Assembly: GCF_003970795.1 (NCBI RefSeq)
Contig: NZ_RWKW01000097.1
Span: 1-52,127, forward strand
From: Aquibium carbonis
GTDB taxonomy: Bacteria > Pseudomonadota > Alphaproteobacteria > Rhizobiales > Rhizobiaceae
Direction: 5' to 3'
Length of the DNA: 52,127 bases
Part shown: one piece after another, positions 1-7,546 of the stretch
How the letters are laid out: each line of letters begins with the position of its first letter
How positions within the stretch are numbered: the first letter of the stretch is position 1
Position numbers and translations under genes: made by a program
Notes under the pieces: generated by a model
Database searches by the model: none
The model's input: the letters and a program-made list of their open reading frames with translations, nothing else
Told to the model about the DNA's origin: nothing

Positions 1-1527
1 GGGCGTGGCGATCGCGGCGGCGCGTCGGCGCGGCGTGCGGCGCGGTCCGGCGGCGGCCCGGGCCTGCAACAGCCCTACATCCAGCGCAACATCAAGGTCT
101 ACGAGGTGCTCGACGAGGAAGGCCTGTCGATCATCGAGGCCAATGCCGACACCGTGCTCGAAGAGATCGGCATCGAGTTTCGCGACGACGCGGAAGCCCT
201 GCAGATGTGGCGCGACGCGGGCGCCGACGTCCGCGGCGAGCGGGTTCACTTCCCGAAGGGCCTGCCGCGCTCGCTCTTGAAGACCGCGCCGTCCGTCTTC
301 ACCCAGCATGCCCGCAATCCGGAACGGTCCGTCCAGATCGGCGGCGACGCCACCGTCTTCGCGCCGGTCTACGGCCCGCCCTTCGTGCGCGACCTCGACG
401 GCAACCGCCGCTATGCCACCATCGAGGATTTCCGCAACTTCGTGAAGCTCACCTACATGGCGCCGTCGCTGCACCATTCGGGCGGTACGGTGTGCGAGCC
501 GGTCGACGTGCCGGTCAACAAGCGCCATCTCGACATGATCGCAGCCCACATGACGCTGTCGGACAAGCCCTTCATGGGCTCCGTCACAGCGCCGGAGCGG
601 GCCGAGGACACGGTGGCGATGGCGAAGATCCTGTTCGGCGACAGGTTCGTCGAGGAAAACACCGTCATCATCAACCTGATCAACGCCAATTCGCCGATGG
701 TCTTCGACGAGACCATGCTGGGCGCGGCCAAGGTCTATGCCCGCAACAACCAGGCCACCATCATCACACCCTTCATCCTGGCCGGCGCCATGAGCCCGGT
801 CACGGTCGCCGGCACGCTGACGCAGGTTCTGGCCGAAGTGCTGGCCGGTGCGGCCTTCACCCAGCTCGTGCGGCCCGGCGCGCCGGTGCTGTTCGGCACC
901 TTCGCCTCGTCCATCTCCATGCAGTCGGGCGCGCCGACCTTCGGCACGCCGGAGCCGACGCTGGTGTCCTATGGCGCTGGCCAGCTGGCGCGGCGGCTGG
1001 GCTTGCCCTTCCGCACCGGCGGCTCGCTCTGCGCCTCCAAGATCCCCGACGCGCAGGCCGCTTACGAGAGCGCCAACACGCTGACCTCCACCCTGCTCGC
1101 CGGCACCAACTTCGTGCTCCACGCCGCCGGCTGGCTCGAGGGCGGGCTGGCCTCCTGCTACGAGAAGTTCATGATGGACATCGACCAGCTCGGCATGCAG
1201 CAAAAGCTCGCGGCCGGCGTCGACCTGTCGGAGAACGGCCAGGCGATGGACGCCATCCGCGAGGTCGGCCCCGGCAGCCACTATCTCGGCTGCTCGCACA
1301 CCCAGGCCAATTTCCAGTCGGCCTTCTACCGCTCGTCGATCGCCGACAACAATTCCTACGAGCAGTGGCAGGCCGAGGGCGAGAAGCGCGCCGAGACCCG
1401 CGCCAACGAACTCGCCCGGCGCTGGCTGGAGACCTACGAGGCGCCGCCGCTCGACGAGGGCATCGCCGAGGGCCTGCGCGACTTCATCGCGGCCAGGAAG
1501 CAGTCCATGCCAGACGCCTTCACTTGA
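1..1527 (+). CDS. Trimethylamine methyltransferase (MttB)-family protein, 5' partial
   Basis: The reading frame is open from base 1, so the gene starts upstream of the window; 508 residues are visible and only a short N-terminus is missing. An Arg/Gly/Ala-rich leader (about residues 1-20) precedes the TIM-barrel methyltransferase domain. The block ITPFILAGAMSPVTVAG and the segment HAAGWLEGGL match a second homologue at 22608-24188. Proteins of this family move a methyl group from a quaternary or tertiary amine to a corrinoid protein. There is no in-frame TAG inside the domain, so this is the non-pyrrolysine subgroup that includes glycine betaine methyltransferases rather than true trimethylamine methyltransferase. 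The substrate cannot be read from the sequence. No corrinoid protein or its activase is present in the window. Confidence 0.85.
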   Translation, partial: GRGDRGGASARRAARSGGGPGLQQPYIQRNIKVYEVLDEEGLSIIEANADTVLEEIGIEFRDDAEALQMWRDAGADVRGERVHFPKGLPRSLLKTAPSVFTQHARNPERSVQIGGDATVFAPVYGPPFVRDLDGNRRYATIEDFRNFVKLTYMAPSLHHSGGTVCEPVDVPVNKRHLDMIAAHMTLSDKPFMGSVTAPERAEDTVAMAKILFGDRFVEENTVIINLINANSPMVFDETMLGAAKVYARNNQATIITPFILAGAMSPVTVAGTLTQVLAEVLAGAAFTQLVRPGAPVLFGTFASSISMQSGAPTFGTPEPTLVSYGAGQLARRLGLPFRTGGSLCASKIPDAQAAYESANTLTSTLLAGTNFVLHAAGWLEGGLASCYEKFMMDIDQLGMQQKLAAGVDLSENGQAMDAIREVGPGSHYLGCSHTQANFQSAFYRSSIADNNSYEQWQAEGEKRAETRANELARRWLETYEAPPLDEGIAEGLRDFIAARKQSMPDAFT

Positions 1528-1812
1528 AGCGAGCCCGATACAGGCCGGGCTAAAGTGGCCGACATCATTCACAAGGAAGTCTGGAGAAGCGCCTTCTCCG
1601 GACCGAAGAAACCGCGCGCGACGTAGCGCGCGGCGGAGGTCCCGCCACGCCCCTGACGGAGCTTTCGTGGCGCCCGGGATGCCGATCCTGCGCGACTTTA
1701 CAGAACTTTACCTTGCGCAACATTGCTCGGCTTGTTTTCGATCAAGGCCTGATCCTAACCTCCAGGAGATCGTGACGCCCACGTCACGGAGCGGTTTCGA
1801 AAAGGTCTCGTC
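1528..1812. other. Intergenic region with three short hairpins
   Basis: No gene is visible in these 285 bases. Three inverted repeats lie in a row: AGCCCG/CGGGCT at 1532-1551, GGAGAAG/CTTCTCC at 1583-1599, and CCGCGCGC/GCGCGCGG at 1612-1633. None is followed by a clear T run. They may end transcription of the methyltransferase gene or be folded-RNA relics. The promoter of the cytochrome gene should lie in the last 150 bases, but no convincing -35/-10 pair was seen. Confidence 0.4.
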
Positions 1813-2346
1813 ATGTCCGCAAACGTTGCCCCGGGTGTCGCCGCCCGTCCCACCAGCTATTCCTCCGCCCAGATCATGCTGCACTGGGTGATGGCGGCGA
1901 TGATCGTCTTCCAGGTCGTCATGGGCGAGAACATCGGTCCGGCCTGGCTGGCGTTCCGGGACGGAACGACACCGGCCGAGGCCGACCTTTTCGCCGCCAA
2001 CGTCCATGTCGCCGTCGGCATGGGCGTCTTCGCGCTCGCCGTGATCCGGATCTTCCTGCGCGTCACCCACGGGGCGCCGCCGCTGCCTGCGGGCCAGAGC
2101 CGGCTGCAGACCACGATCGCGCATGCGGTCCATGCGATCCTCTATCTCGTCATCGTCGCCATGCCGATCAGCGGTGCGATCGCCTGGTTCGGCGGCGTCG
2201 AGATCGCCGGCACGGTCCACCATTTCGCCAAGCCGGTGATCGTCATCGCGGTGGCGCTGCACGTCGTCGGCGCGCTGGTGCAGCATTTCGTCAAGAAGAC
2301 CGACGTGCTCAGGCGAATGATCCGCCCCGAGCGCCACGCCGCCTGA
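1813..2346 (+). CDS. Cytochrome b561 family membrane protein
   Basis: A 177-residue protein with four predicted transmembrane helices, the usual size of bacterial cytochrome b561. The helices lie near residues 20-38, 60-80, 105-125 and 135-155. Histidines sit in the expected helix positions: LHWVMA in helix 1, ANVHVAVG in helix 2 and ALHVVGALVQHF in helix 4, the probable axial ligands of two b hemes. Family members shuttle electrons between quinol and a periplasmic acceptor in the inner membrane. A good inverted repeat follows at 2388-2417, so the gene is probably a single transcription unit. The electron partner is not indicated by the neighbours. Confidence 0.88.
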   Translation: MSANVAPGVAARPTSYSSAQIMLHWVMAAMIVFQVVMGENIGPAWLAFRDGTTPAEADLFAANVHVAVGMGVFALAVIRIFLRVTHGAPPLPAGQSRLQTTIAHAVHAILYLVIVAMPISGAIAWFGGVEIAGTVHHFAKPVIVIAVALHVVGALVQHFVKKTDVLRRMIRPERHAA

Positions 2347-2387
2347 GACGCCCGAGACTTGCGACCGACCGCACCGCAATGCGACAA

Positions 2388-2417
2388 GGCTCCGGAGCAT
2401 ACCAGCCCGGAGCCTTT
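2388..2417 (+). terminator. Rho-independent-like terminator after cytochrome b561
   Basis: Perfect 8-bp arms GGCTCCGG (2388-2395) and CCGGAGCC (2407-2414) with an 11-nt loop, followed by only three T. The structure overlaps the ribosome binding site of the next gene, so it could also act on that gene's translation. Confidence 0.5.
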
Positions 2418-2420
2418 GCC

Positions 2421-3155
2421 GTGATCAAGCGCACGATCGACATCGCCACCGCCGACGGCACCTGCCGGGCCGGCCTCTTCCAGCCGGAAGAGCCGGCAAA
2501 GGCCGCCGTCATCCTGTTCATGGACATATTCGGCCTGCGCCCGGCGCTCGATGCCATGGCCGGGCGGCTCGTTTCGGCCGGATACGCCGTGCTGCTGCCG
2601 GACCTGTTCTTCCGCTTCGGCGACAAGCCGCAGTTCGACACTAGGACGGCCTTTGCCGACGAGGCCACCAAGGCGCGGCTGTTTTCCATGCTGCGCGAGA
2701 CCACGCAGGCCATGACCATCGCCGACACCGGCGCCTTCCTCGAGGCGCTCTCGGCCGAAGGTCATGCCGGCCCGGTCAGCGTTTCCGGCTACTGCATGGG
2801 CGGCGCCCGCGCGCTCAACGTGGCTGCGGCCTTTCCCGGCCGCATCGCGGCGGCGGCGAGCTTTCACGGCGGCAATCTCGCCACCGACGCCGAGGACAGC
2901 CCGCACCGGCGCGCCGCCGAAATGAAGGCGCGCATCTATGTCGGTGCGGCCGGCGTCGACGGCTCGTTCCCGCCCGAGCAGGCGGGCAGGCTGGCCGAAG
3001 CGCTGCGCGCCGCCGAAGTCGACCACGTCATCGAGAATTATGCCGGCACCAGACACGGCTGGTGCGTGCCCGATCATTCCGTCTTCGACGAGGCGGGCGC
3101 CGAACGTCACTGGACGCGTCTGGTCACCCTCTTCGACGAGACGCTGGTGCATTGA
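2421..3155 (+). CDS. Dienelactone hydrolase family protein
   Basis: A 244-residue alpha/beta hydrolase. The nucleophile elbow is SGYCMGG with Cys125, the cysteine-for-serine change typical of dienelactone hydrolases. The family's catalytic His is in RHGWC (His212), and an Asp lies in the VGAAGVDGS segment. Family members open lactone or enol-ester rings during chlorocatechol-type degradation, but many genomic copies have unknown substrates. The GTG start at 2421 is chosen because GGAG lies 8 bases upstream and because an upstream ATG (2379) would precede the terminator hairpin at 2388-2417. No aromatic-degradation genes sit nearby, so the substrate is open. Confidence 0.85.
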   Translation: MIKRTIDIATADGTCRAGLFQPEEPAKAAVILFMDIFGLRPALDAMAGRLVSAGYAVLLPDLFFRFGDKPQFDTRTAFADEATKARLFSMLRETTQAMTIADTGAFLEALSAEGHAGPVSVSGYCMGGARALNVAAAFPGRIAAAASFHGGNLATDAEDSPHRRAAEMKARIYVGAAGVDGSFPPEQAGRLAEALRAAEVDHVIENYAGTRHGWCVPDHSVFDEAGAERHWTRLVTLFDETLVH

Positions 3156-3186
3156 TCCCGGGTCGGGGCGGGGGGACTGCAAGCGG

Positions 3187-3903
3187 ATGGGTACGATCGA
3201 TTTCGACGGCCTTGCCGCAGCGCTCGCCGTCCACGGGCTGATCCCGCGCGGCGGGATCGATTTTGCCAAGGGCGAAACCGCGCCGCCCGGGCCGTCGGGC
3301 GCGTCGGCCCGCGCCGTCCTCCTCGTCGGCCATGCGGGATCCTCGATCTGGCCGCATTTCCAGGCCTGGCGGGCGACGCAGCCGGCCGGCCTCGCCGATC
3401 CGCTCGATGCCTGGTCGCGGCAGGTCATCGGCGCCGTGGCGGTGCGCTTCGGCGCCCGTGCGGTCTCGCCCTCCGACCAGCCCTGGCTGCCCTTCCAGGC
3501 CTGGGCGATGCGCGCGGAAGGCCTGCGCCCGTCGCCGCTCGGCCTGCTCATGCACCCGGTGTGGGGGCTCTGGCACGCCTTTCGCGGCGCGCTCCTGTTC
3601 GACAACGCGCTGGAACGCCCCCGCAATCCTGATTCGTTGCATCATCCCTGCGACGCATGTATCGGAAAACCTTGCCTGAAGGCCTGTCCTGTGGCCGCGC
3701 ATGCCGGAGGCGGCTTCGACTATCCGGCCTGTCTGGGGCATGTGCGGTCCCCGTCTGGCTCGGCCTGCGCTTCGGGCGGCTGCCTCGACCGTCGGGCCTG
3801 TCCGGTGGGAACCGAGTATCGCTATGAACCCGCTCAGCAGGCCTTCCACATGGCGGCGTTCGCCTCGCCATCCATCGCATCCGCCCCGACCAGCGGCGGT
3901 TGA
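3187..3903 (+). CDS. 4Fe-4S cluster protein, ferredoxin-like
   Basis: A 238-residue soluble protein, 31 bases after the hydrolase and with a purine-rich ribosome site just upstream. The C-terminal third contains CDACIGKPCLKACPV (near residue 157), a C-x2-C-x4-C-x3-C-P cluster motif. Further cysteines (about residues 178-203, in YPACLGH and CASGGCLDRRACPVG) could hold a second cluster. The N-terminal 140 residues are rich in Trp and Pro and resemble the non-cluster part of iron-sulfur proteins distantly related to epoxyqueuosine reductase. No specific reaction can be assigned. The close spacing suggests co-transcription with the hydrolase. Confidence 0.72.
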   Translation: MGTIDFDGLAAALAVHGLIPRGGIDFAKGETAPPGPSGASARAVLLVGHAGSSIWPHFQAWRATQPAGLADPLDAWSRQVIGAVAVRFGARAVSPSDQPWLPFQAWAMRAEGLRPSPLGLLMHPVWGLWHAFRGALLFDNALERPRNPDSLHHPCDACIGKPCLKACPVAAHAGGGFDYPACLGHVRSPSGSACASGGCLDRRACPVGTEYRYEPAQQAFHMAAFASPSIASAPTSGG

Positions 3904-4048
3904 TCGCAGTCGCGCGCGACGGCGCCATTTTTGCTGGCGGGCAACAGAGGGTTCATCGCCCTTCGAGCCTTTGCATGGGCGGAGCCTGTGTTTGGCTCCC
4001 GCGACGAAGGCCCGACACGGCATGCCTATGGCTCGAACCGACGGCGCC

Positions 4049-4092
4049 TTGCCACGCGGCGCCTTCGCCCCTAATGTAGTGTTTCTCACTAC
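4049..4092 (+). promoter_or_regulatory. Promoter and palindromic operator of the Phd/PIN toxin-antitoxin pair
   Basis: TTGCCA (4049-4054), a 17-base gap and TAATGT (4072-4077) make a plausible sigma-70 promoter. The perfect inverted repeat GTAGTG-TTTCT-CACTAC (4076-4092) overlaps the expected transcription start. This is the usual place for autorepression by a Phd-type antitoxin. A ribosome site GGAG (4096-4099) follows, 7 bases before the antitoxin ATG. Confidence 0.6.
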
Positions 4093-4106
4093 TTTGGAGA
4101 CTGCAC

Positions 4107-4346
4107 ATGGATGAGACCGTTTCGGCAGCTGATGCCAATCGTCGGTTTTCGCGCATCCTGCAGGGCGTGCAGAAGGGAAACACCTACGTCGTCACCAGCC
4201 ATGGCAGGCCGCTCGCCCGCATTCTTCCGGTCGAGGCCGACGATGGCGCGAAGGCTGCGGCCCGGTCGACCCTGCTGACGCGCCTGGCCAGGCAGCCGGT
4301 GGTGGACGCAGGACGCTGGTCGCGCGACGAACTATACGAGGACTGA
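4107..4346 (+). CDS. Phd/YefM family antitoxin
   Basis: A 79-residue protein beginning MDETVSAADANRRFSRIL, the standard Phd/YefM opening, followed by VTSHGRPLARILPV, the conserved beta-strand segment of the dimeric DNA-binding fold. The C-terminal 30 residues (WSRDELYED at the end) are charged and likely unfolded until they wrap the toxin. It should bind the palindrome at 4076-4092 and neutralise the PIN toxin encoded 2 bases downstream. Length and order (antitoxin first) fit a type II module. Confidence 0.88.
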   Translation: MDETVSAADANRRFSRILQGVQKGNTYVVTSHGRPLARILPVEADDGAKAAARSTLLTRLARQPVVDAGRWSRDELYED

Positions 4347-4348
4347 GC

Positions 4349-4801
4349 GTGAAGGCGGCCCTCGACACCAATGTGCTCGTTTATGCAGAGGGTCTGAACG
4401 ACGTCGAGAAGCGCGACCTGGCGCTCGATCTGCTTCGACGCATGCCGCAGGCCTCGACCGTCATTCCCGCCCAGGTCCTTGGCGAGCTTTTCAACGTCCT
4501 GTTGCGCAAGGCCGGTCGGAAGCCGGCCGACGTGCGGGCGGCTATCCTCGGCTGGCGCGATGCCTTTCAGGTCGCACCGACCACCGCAGACACGATGGCG
4601 AAGGCGATGGACCTCGCAACCGATCACAGGCTCGGAATCTGGGATGCGGTCGTCCTGACCGTCGCTTCACAGGCCGGCTGCCGGGTGCTGCTGTCGGAAG
4701 ACATGCAGGCGGGTTTCACATGGGGCGGCGTAACGGTCGTGAACCCGTTCGCCGACGAGAAGCACGACCTGCTCGTGGCCCTGCTCGGCGAAGGATCCTG
4801 A
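4349..4801 (+). CDS. vapC: PIN-domain ribonuclease toxin, VapC family
   Basis: A 150-residue PIN protein with a GTG start, separated from the antitoxin stop by two bases and so probably translationally coupled. The acidic metal site is complete: Asp6 (ALDTNVLVY), Glu46 (VLGELFNVL), Asp99 (GIWDAVVL) and Asp118 (LSEDM). VapC toxins cut tRNA or rRNA and stop translation until the antitoxin returns. All catalytic residues are present, so the toxin looks active. The partner is a Phd-type rather than a VapB-type antitoxin, a common pairing. Confidence 0.88.
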   Translation: MKAALDTNVLVYAEGLNDVEKRDLALDLLRRMPQASTVIPAQVLGELFNVLLRKAGRKPADVRAAILGWRDAFQVAPTTADTMAKAMDLATDHRLGIWDAVVLTVASQAGCRVLLSEDMQAGFTWGGVTVVNPFADEKHDLLVALLGEGS

Positions 4802-4903
4802 CACGCTCTAGCAATGTTACGGCAAATGTCGGCCGGAACGCCGGCGAGGCGACCAGCGGGTCGGCCTCCACAGCCGGCCCGAGGTCGCGCCGCGACGACA
4901 GCC

Positions 4904-6697
4904 TCAGTGCGTCGGCAGTCCGGCTTTCGCCAGCCCGTCCAGCACGCGCTCCCAGTCGGCGGGATCCTTGTAGGGCAGAATGCGCGACCGGTGCTCGAGC
5001 GAATAGTGCGGATTGACGATGAAGACTTCGTCCCAGAGCCGCTTCGCCTCCGCCTTGTCGCCGAGATGGCCGAGCGTCGAGGCGAGCAGAACGCGGGCGA
5101 TGTCGGTCTCGGGAGTCTTGGCGATGCGCTCGCGCAACAGCGGCTCGGCCCGCTCGTACTCGCCCTTCATGAAATACGCATGGGCCATGAAATAGAGCCA
5201 CATGTCGGGAAAGCGCGGATTGAGCCGGAACGCCTTCTCCAGCGATTCGATCGCGAGATCCGGCTCGTGCATGTAGACCAGCATGTTGCCGCGCGTGACG
5301 TGTGTCTCCGCGTCGCCTGGCGCCAGTTCGACCGCCTTGGCGAGCACGGCGCAAGCGTCCTCCATCCGGCGTTCCCACAACAGCGCCACCGCCAGCGCGC
5401 GGTGGGCGAGCGCGTCGTCTGGCCCGAGTTCCAGCGCTTTCTCCGCCGTGCGGCGCGCCAGTTCCAGCGTGGCCTGCGGGTCGGCGCTCCAGTTGTTCAC
5501 GTAGGCGAGGATGTGGGCGAAGGCGAGACCCGAGCGGGGGAAGGTGAGGTAGGGATCGAGTTCGATCGCCCGCTCGAACATCCTCGTCGCCTCCTGCTGC
5601 CGCTCCTTGGTGGCGCTGAAGATCAGGTCCCGTCCCCGCAGGGTCAGGTCGTAGGCCTCGATGTTCGGCTGGTGGCGCTGCGACAGCCGATCCTTTTCGC
5701 CGAGCTTCAGGTGCACCTTCAGCTCGTTCACGATCGTCAGGGTGATCTCGTCCTGGATGGCGAAGATGTCCTCCAGCACGCGGTCGTAGCGTTCGGCCCA
5801 GACATGGCCGCCGGTCGCTCCGTCGATCAACTGAGCGGTGATGCGCACGCGGTTGCCGGCACGGCGCACGCTGCCTTCGAGCACGTGGCGCACGCCGAGT
5901 TCGCGCGCCACCTGCTTCACGTCGACGGCGCGGCCCTTGTAGGTGAAGGAGGAGTTGCGCGCGATGACCAGCAGCGACGAGATCTTCGACAGGTCGGTGA
6001 TGATGTCTTCGGTGATGCCGTCGGAAAAATAGTCCTGCTCCGCGTCGCCGCTCATGTTGTCGAAGGGCAGGACGGCGATCGAGGCGCTTTCGACCTGTTC
6101 GACCGCCATCGGAAACCACGCGCGCGGCTCGTCGTCGATGCGGATCGAGAAGGTGCGCACCGGCTCGGCGATGTTCTTGACGTTGCGCAGGCCGCGATCC
6201 TCGAAGTCGAGGTCGAGCTTGTCCTTCACCTGGTCGTGCACGGTGCCGGAAATGCAGATGCCGCCATCCTGCGCTATGCCTTCGATGCGGGCGGCGACGT
6301 TGACGCCGTCGCCGAAGAGATCGTCGCCTTCGACCACCACGTCGCCGACATTGATGCCGACGCGCAACGTCAGATAGCCGGGCGTCTCGGTCAGGCGGTT
6401 GCTGTCCTTGATGGCGCGCTGCACGTCGACGGCGTACTGCACGGCGTCGACGGCGCTGTGGAACTCCGCGATCATGCCGTCGCCGGTCGATTTCACCATG
6501 CGTCCGCTATATTCGGCGAGCTTCGGGTCCAGCAGCTCCGAACGAAGCCGGCGCAGCCGTTCCAGCGTCAACGCCTCGTCCGAATGCATCAGCCGCGAAT
6601 AGCCCACGACGTCCGTCACGAGAATGGCCGCCAGCCGCCGCTGGGTGCGGGCCGGCGATCCGCGGACGGGGGAGGTGGGAGAGGCTGTGTCGTTCAT
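4904..6697 (-). CDS. Class III adenylate/guanylate cyclase with TolB-like and TPR domains
   Basis: A 597-residue cytoplasmic protein. Residues about 20-190 are a class III cyclase domain: AAILVTDVVGYSRLM supplies the first metal Asp, STGDGMIAEF the second, and NVAARIEG the transition-state Asn/Arg pair. Residues about 210-340 match the TolB N-terminal-like domain common in rhizobial cyclases (SIAVLPFDNMSGD onward). The rest is tetratricopeptide repeats, for example ERAIELDPYLTFPRSG, which bind partner proteins. The reaction is ATP to cAMP (GTP not excluded). The ATG at 6697 is preferred; an in-frame ATG at 6739 would add 14 residues outside the domain. No strong ribosome site separates the two. 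Confidence 0.87.
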   Translation of the reverse strand: MNDTASPTSPVRGSPARTQRRLAAILVTDVVGYSRLMHSDEALTLERLRRLRSELLDPKLAEYSGRMVKSTGDGMIAEFHSAVDAVQYAVDVQRAIKDSNRLTETPGYLTLRVGINVGDVVVEGDDLFGDGVNVAARIEGIAQDGGICISGTVHDQVKDKLDLDFEDRGLRNVKNIAEPVRTFSIRIDDEPRAWFPMAVEQVESASIAVLPFDNMSGDAEQDYFSDGITEDIITDLSKISSLLVIARNSSFTYKGRAVDVKQVARELGVRHVLEGSVRRAGNRVRITAQLIDGATGGHVWAERYDRVLEDIFAIQDEITLTIVNELKVHLKLGEKDRLSQRHQPNIEAYDLTLRGRDLIFSATKERQQEATRMFERAIELDPYLTFPRSGLAFAHILAYVNNWSADPQATLELARRTAEKALELGPDDALAHRALAVALLWERRMEDACAVLAKAVELAPGDAETHVTRGNMLVYMHEPDLAIESLEKAFRLNPRFPDMWLYFMAHAYFMKGEYERAEPLLRERIAKTPETDIARVLLASTLGHLGDKAEAKRLWDEVFIVNPHYSLEHRSRILPYKDPADWERVLDGLAKAGLPTH

Positions 6698-6980
6698 GGA
6701 TTGCGGGTCGCTCGCGTACCGTGCCGAACATGCCGGCAAACCGAATGCCGAGCAACGAGTGTCGGCAGGCGACTCAGCCCCCCGGCACGCTCCTCGGTCT
6801 GCCCCTATGTGGCCTTCGAGCCGTCAAAGAACAAGGGTCGCCGCCCCCTTCATCCGCTCACGCCGATGTGACCATCTTGCTACACGGCCGGCAGCGAAGG
6901 CATGCGGCTCGGGCGTCGACGCCTAAAAAAATCGTGCCCCGGACCCAAGGAATGGCAAACTGGCCACGTCACAATGACAA

Positions 6981-7544
6981 ATGAAGGCGATGGCGGCACG
7001 GACCGAAGCAAAGGACGACGACCTCGTGGCGCTGGCGCGCCGCGGTGACCGCGATGCGTTCTCGACGCTGGTCGCGCGCCACTATGATTTCGTCTTCCGC
7101 GTCGCCTGGCGCTGGTGTGGACGCCGCACCGACGCCGAGGACATCGCCCAGGAGGTCTGCGTGCGGCTCGGCAAGGCGATCCAGGGCTTTCGCGGCGAAG
7201 GACGCTTCACCACCTGGCTCTACCAGCTGACGCTCAATGCCGCGCGCGACCATGGGCGCCGCTTGGCGCGCGAGGCAACCAGGGTGGCGGCCTACGGCGT
7301 TCATGCCCTGTCGGCAGCAGCCGTCGTCGAGCCGGAACCGGAAGACGCGGCGGAGGCGCTGTGGGAGGCCGTGCGGCAACTGCCGCCCAAGCAATGCGAA
7401 GCGGTGCTGCTCGTCTATGGCGAGGGGCTCAGCCACGATGCCGCCTCCGACGTCATGGGATGCGCGGAAGCGACGGTGTCGTGGCACATCCACGAGGCCA
7501 GGAAACGGCTGAAGGCGCTGATGCGCCCGGTCCGGGAAGAGTGA
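6981..7544 (+). CDS. ECF-type RNA polymerase sigma factor
   Basis: A 187-residue protein with the two-domain plan of extracytoplasmic function sigma factors. Region 2 includes DAEDIAQEVCVRLGKA and TTWLYQLTLNAARD (-10 recognition). Region 4 includes LSHDAASDVMGCAEATVSWH and EARKRLKAL (-35 helix-turn-helix). The stop codon lies two bases before the ATG of the membrane vWA protein, so the two are almost surely co-expressed and the vWA protein may set the sigma factor's activity. No strong ribosome site was found in front of the ATG at 6981; a second in-frame ATG at 6990 is possible. Confidence 0.9.
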   Translation: MKAMAARTEAKDDDLVALARRGDRDAFSTLVARHYDFVFRVAWRWCGRRTDAEDIAQEVCVRLGKAIQGFRGEGRFTTWLYQLTLNAARDHGRRLAREATRVAAYGVHALSAAAVVEPEPEDAAEALWEAVRQLPPKQCEAVLLVYGEGLSHDAASDVMGCAEATVSWHIHEARKRLKALMRPVREE

Positions 7545-7546
7545 TC

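Noticed and set aside
4814-6871. Long open frame antisense to the cyclase gene
   Set aside because: It is a by-product of GC-rich codon bias: composition is His/Arg/Asp-rich, no domain is seen, and the opposite frame has all cyclase motifs.
6949-6970. Autoregulated ECF promoter (GGAAT...CGTC) before the sigma gene
   Set aside because: The spacer is 13 bases, shorter than expected for ECF promoters, and the start would leave almost no leader.
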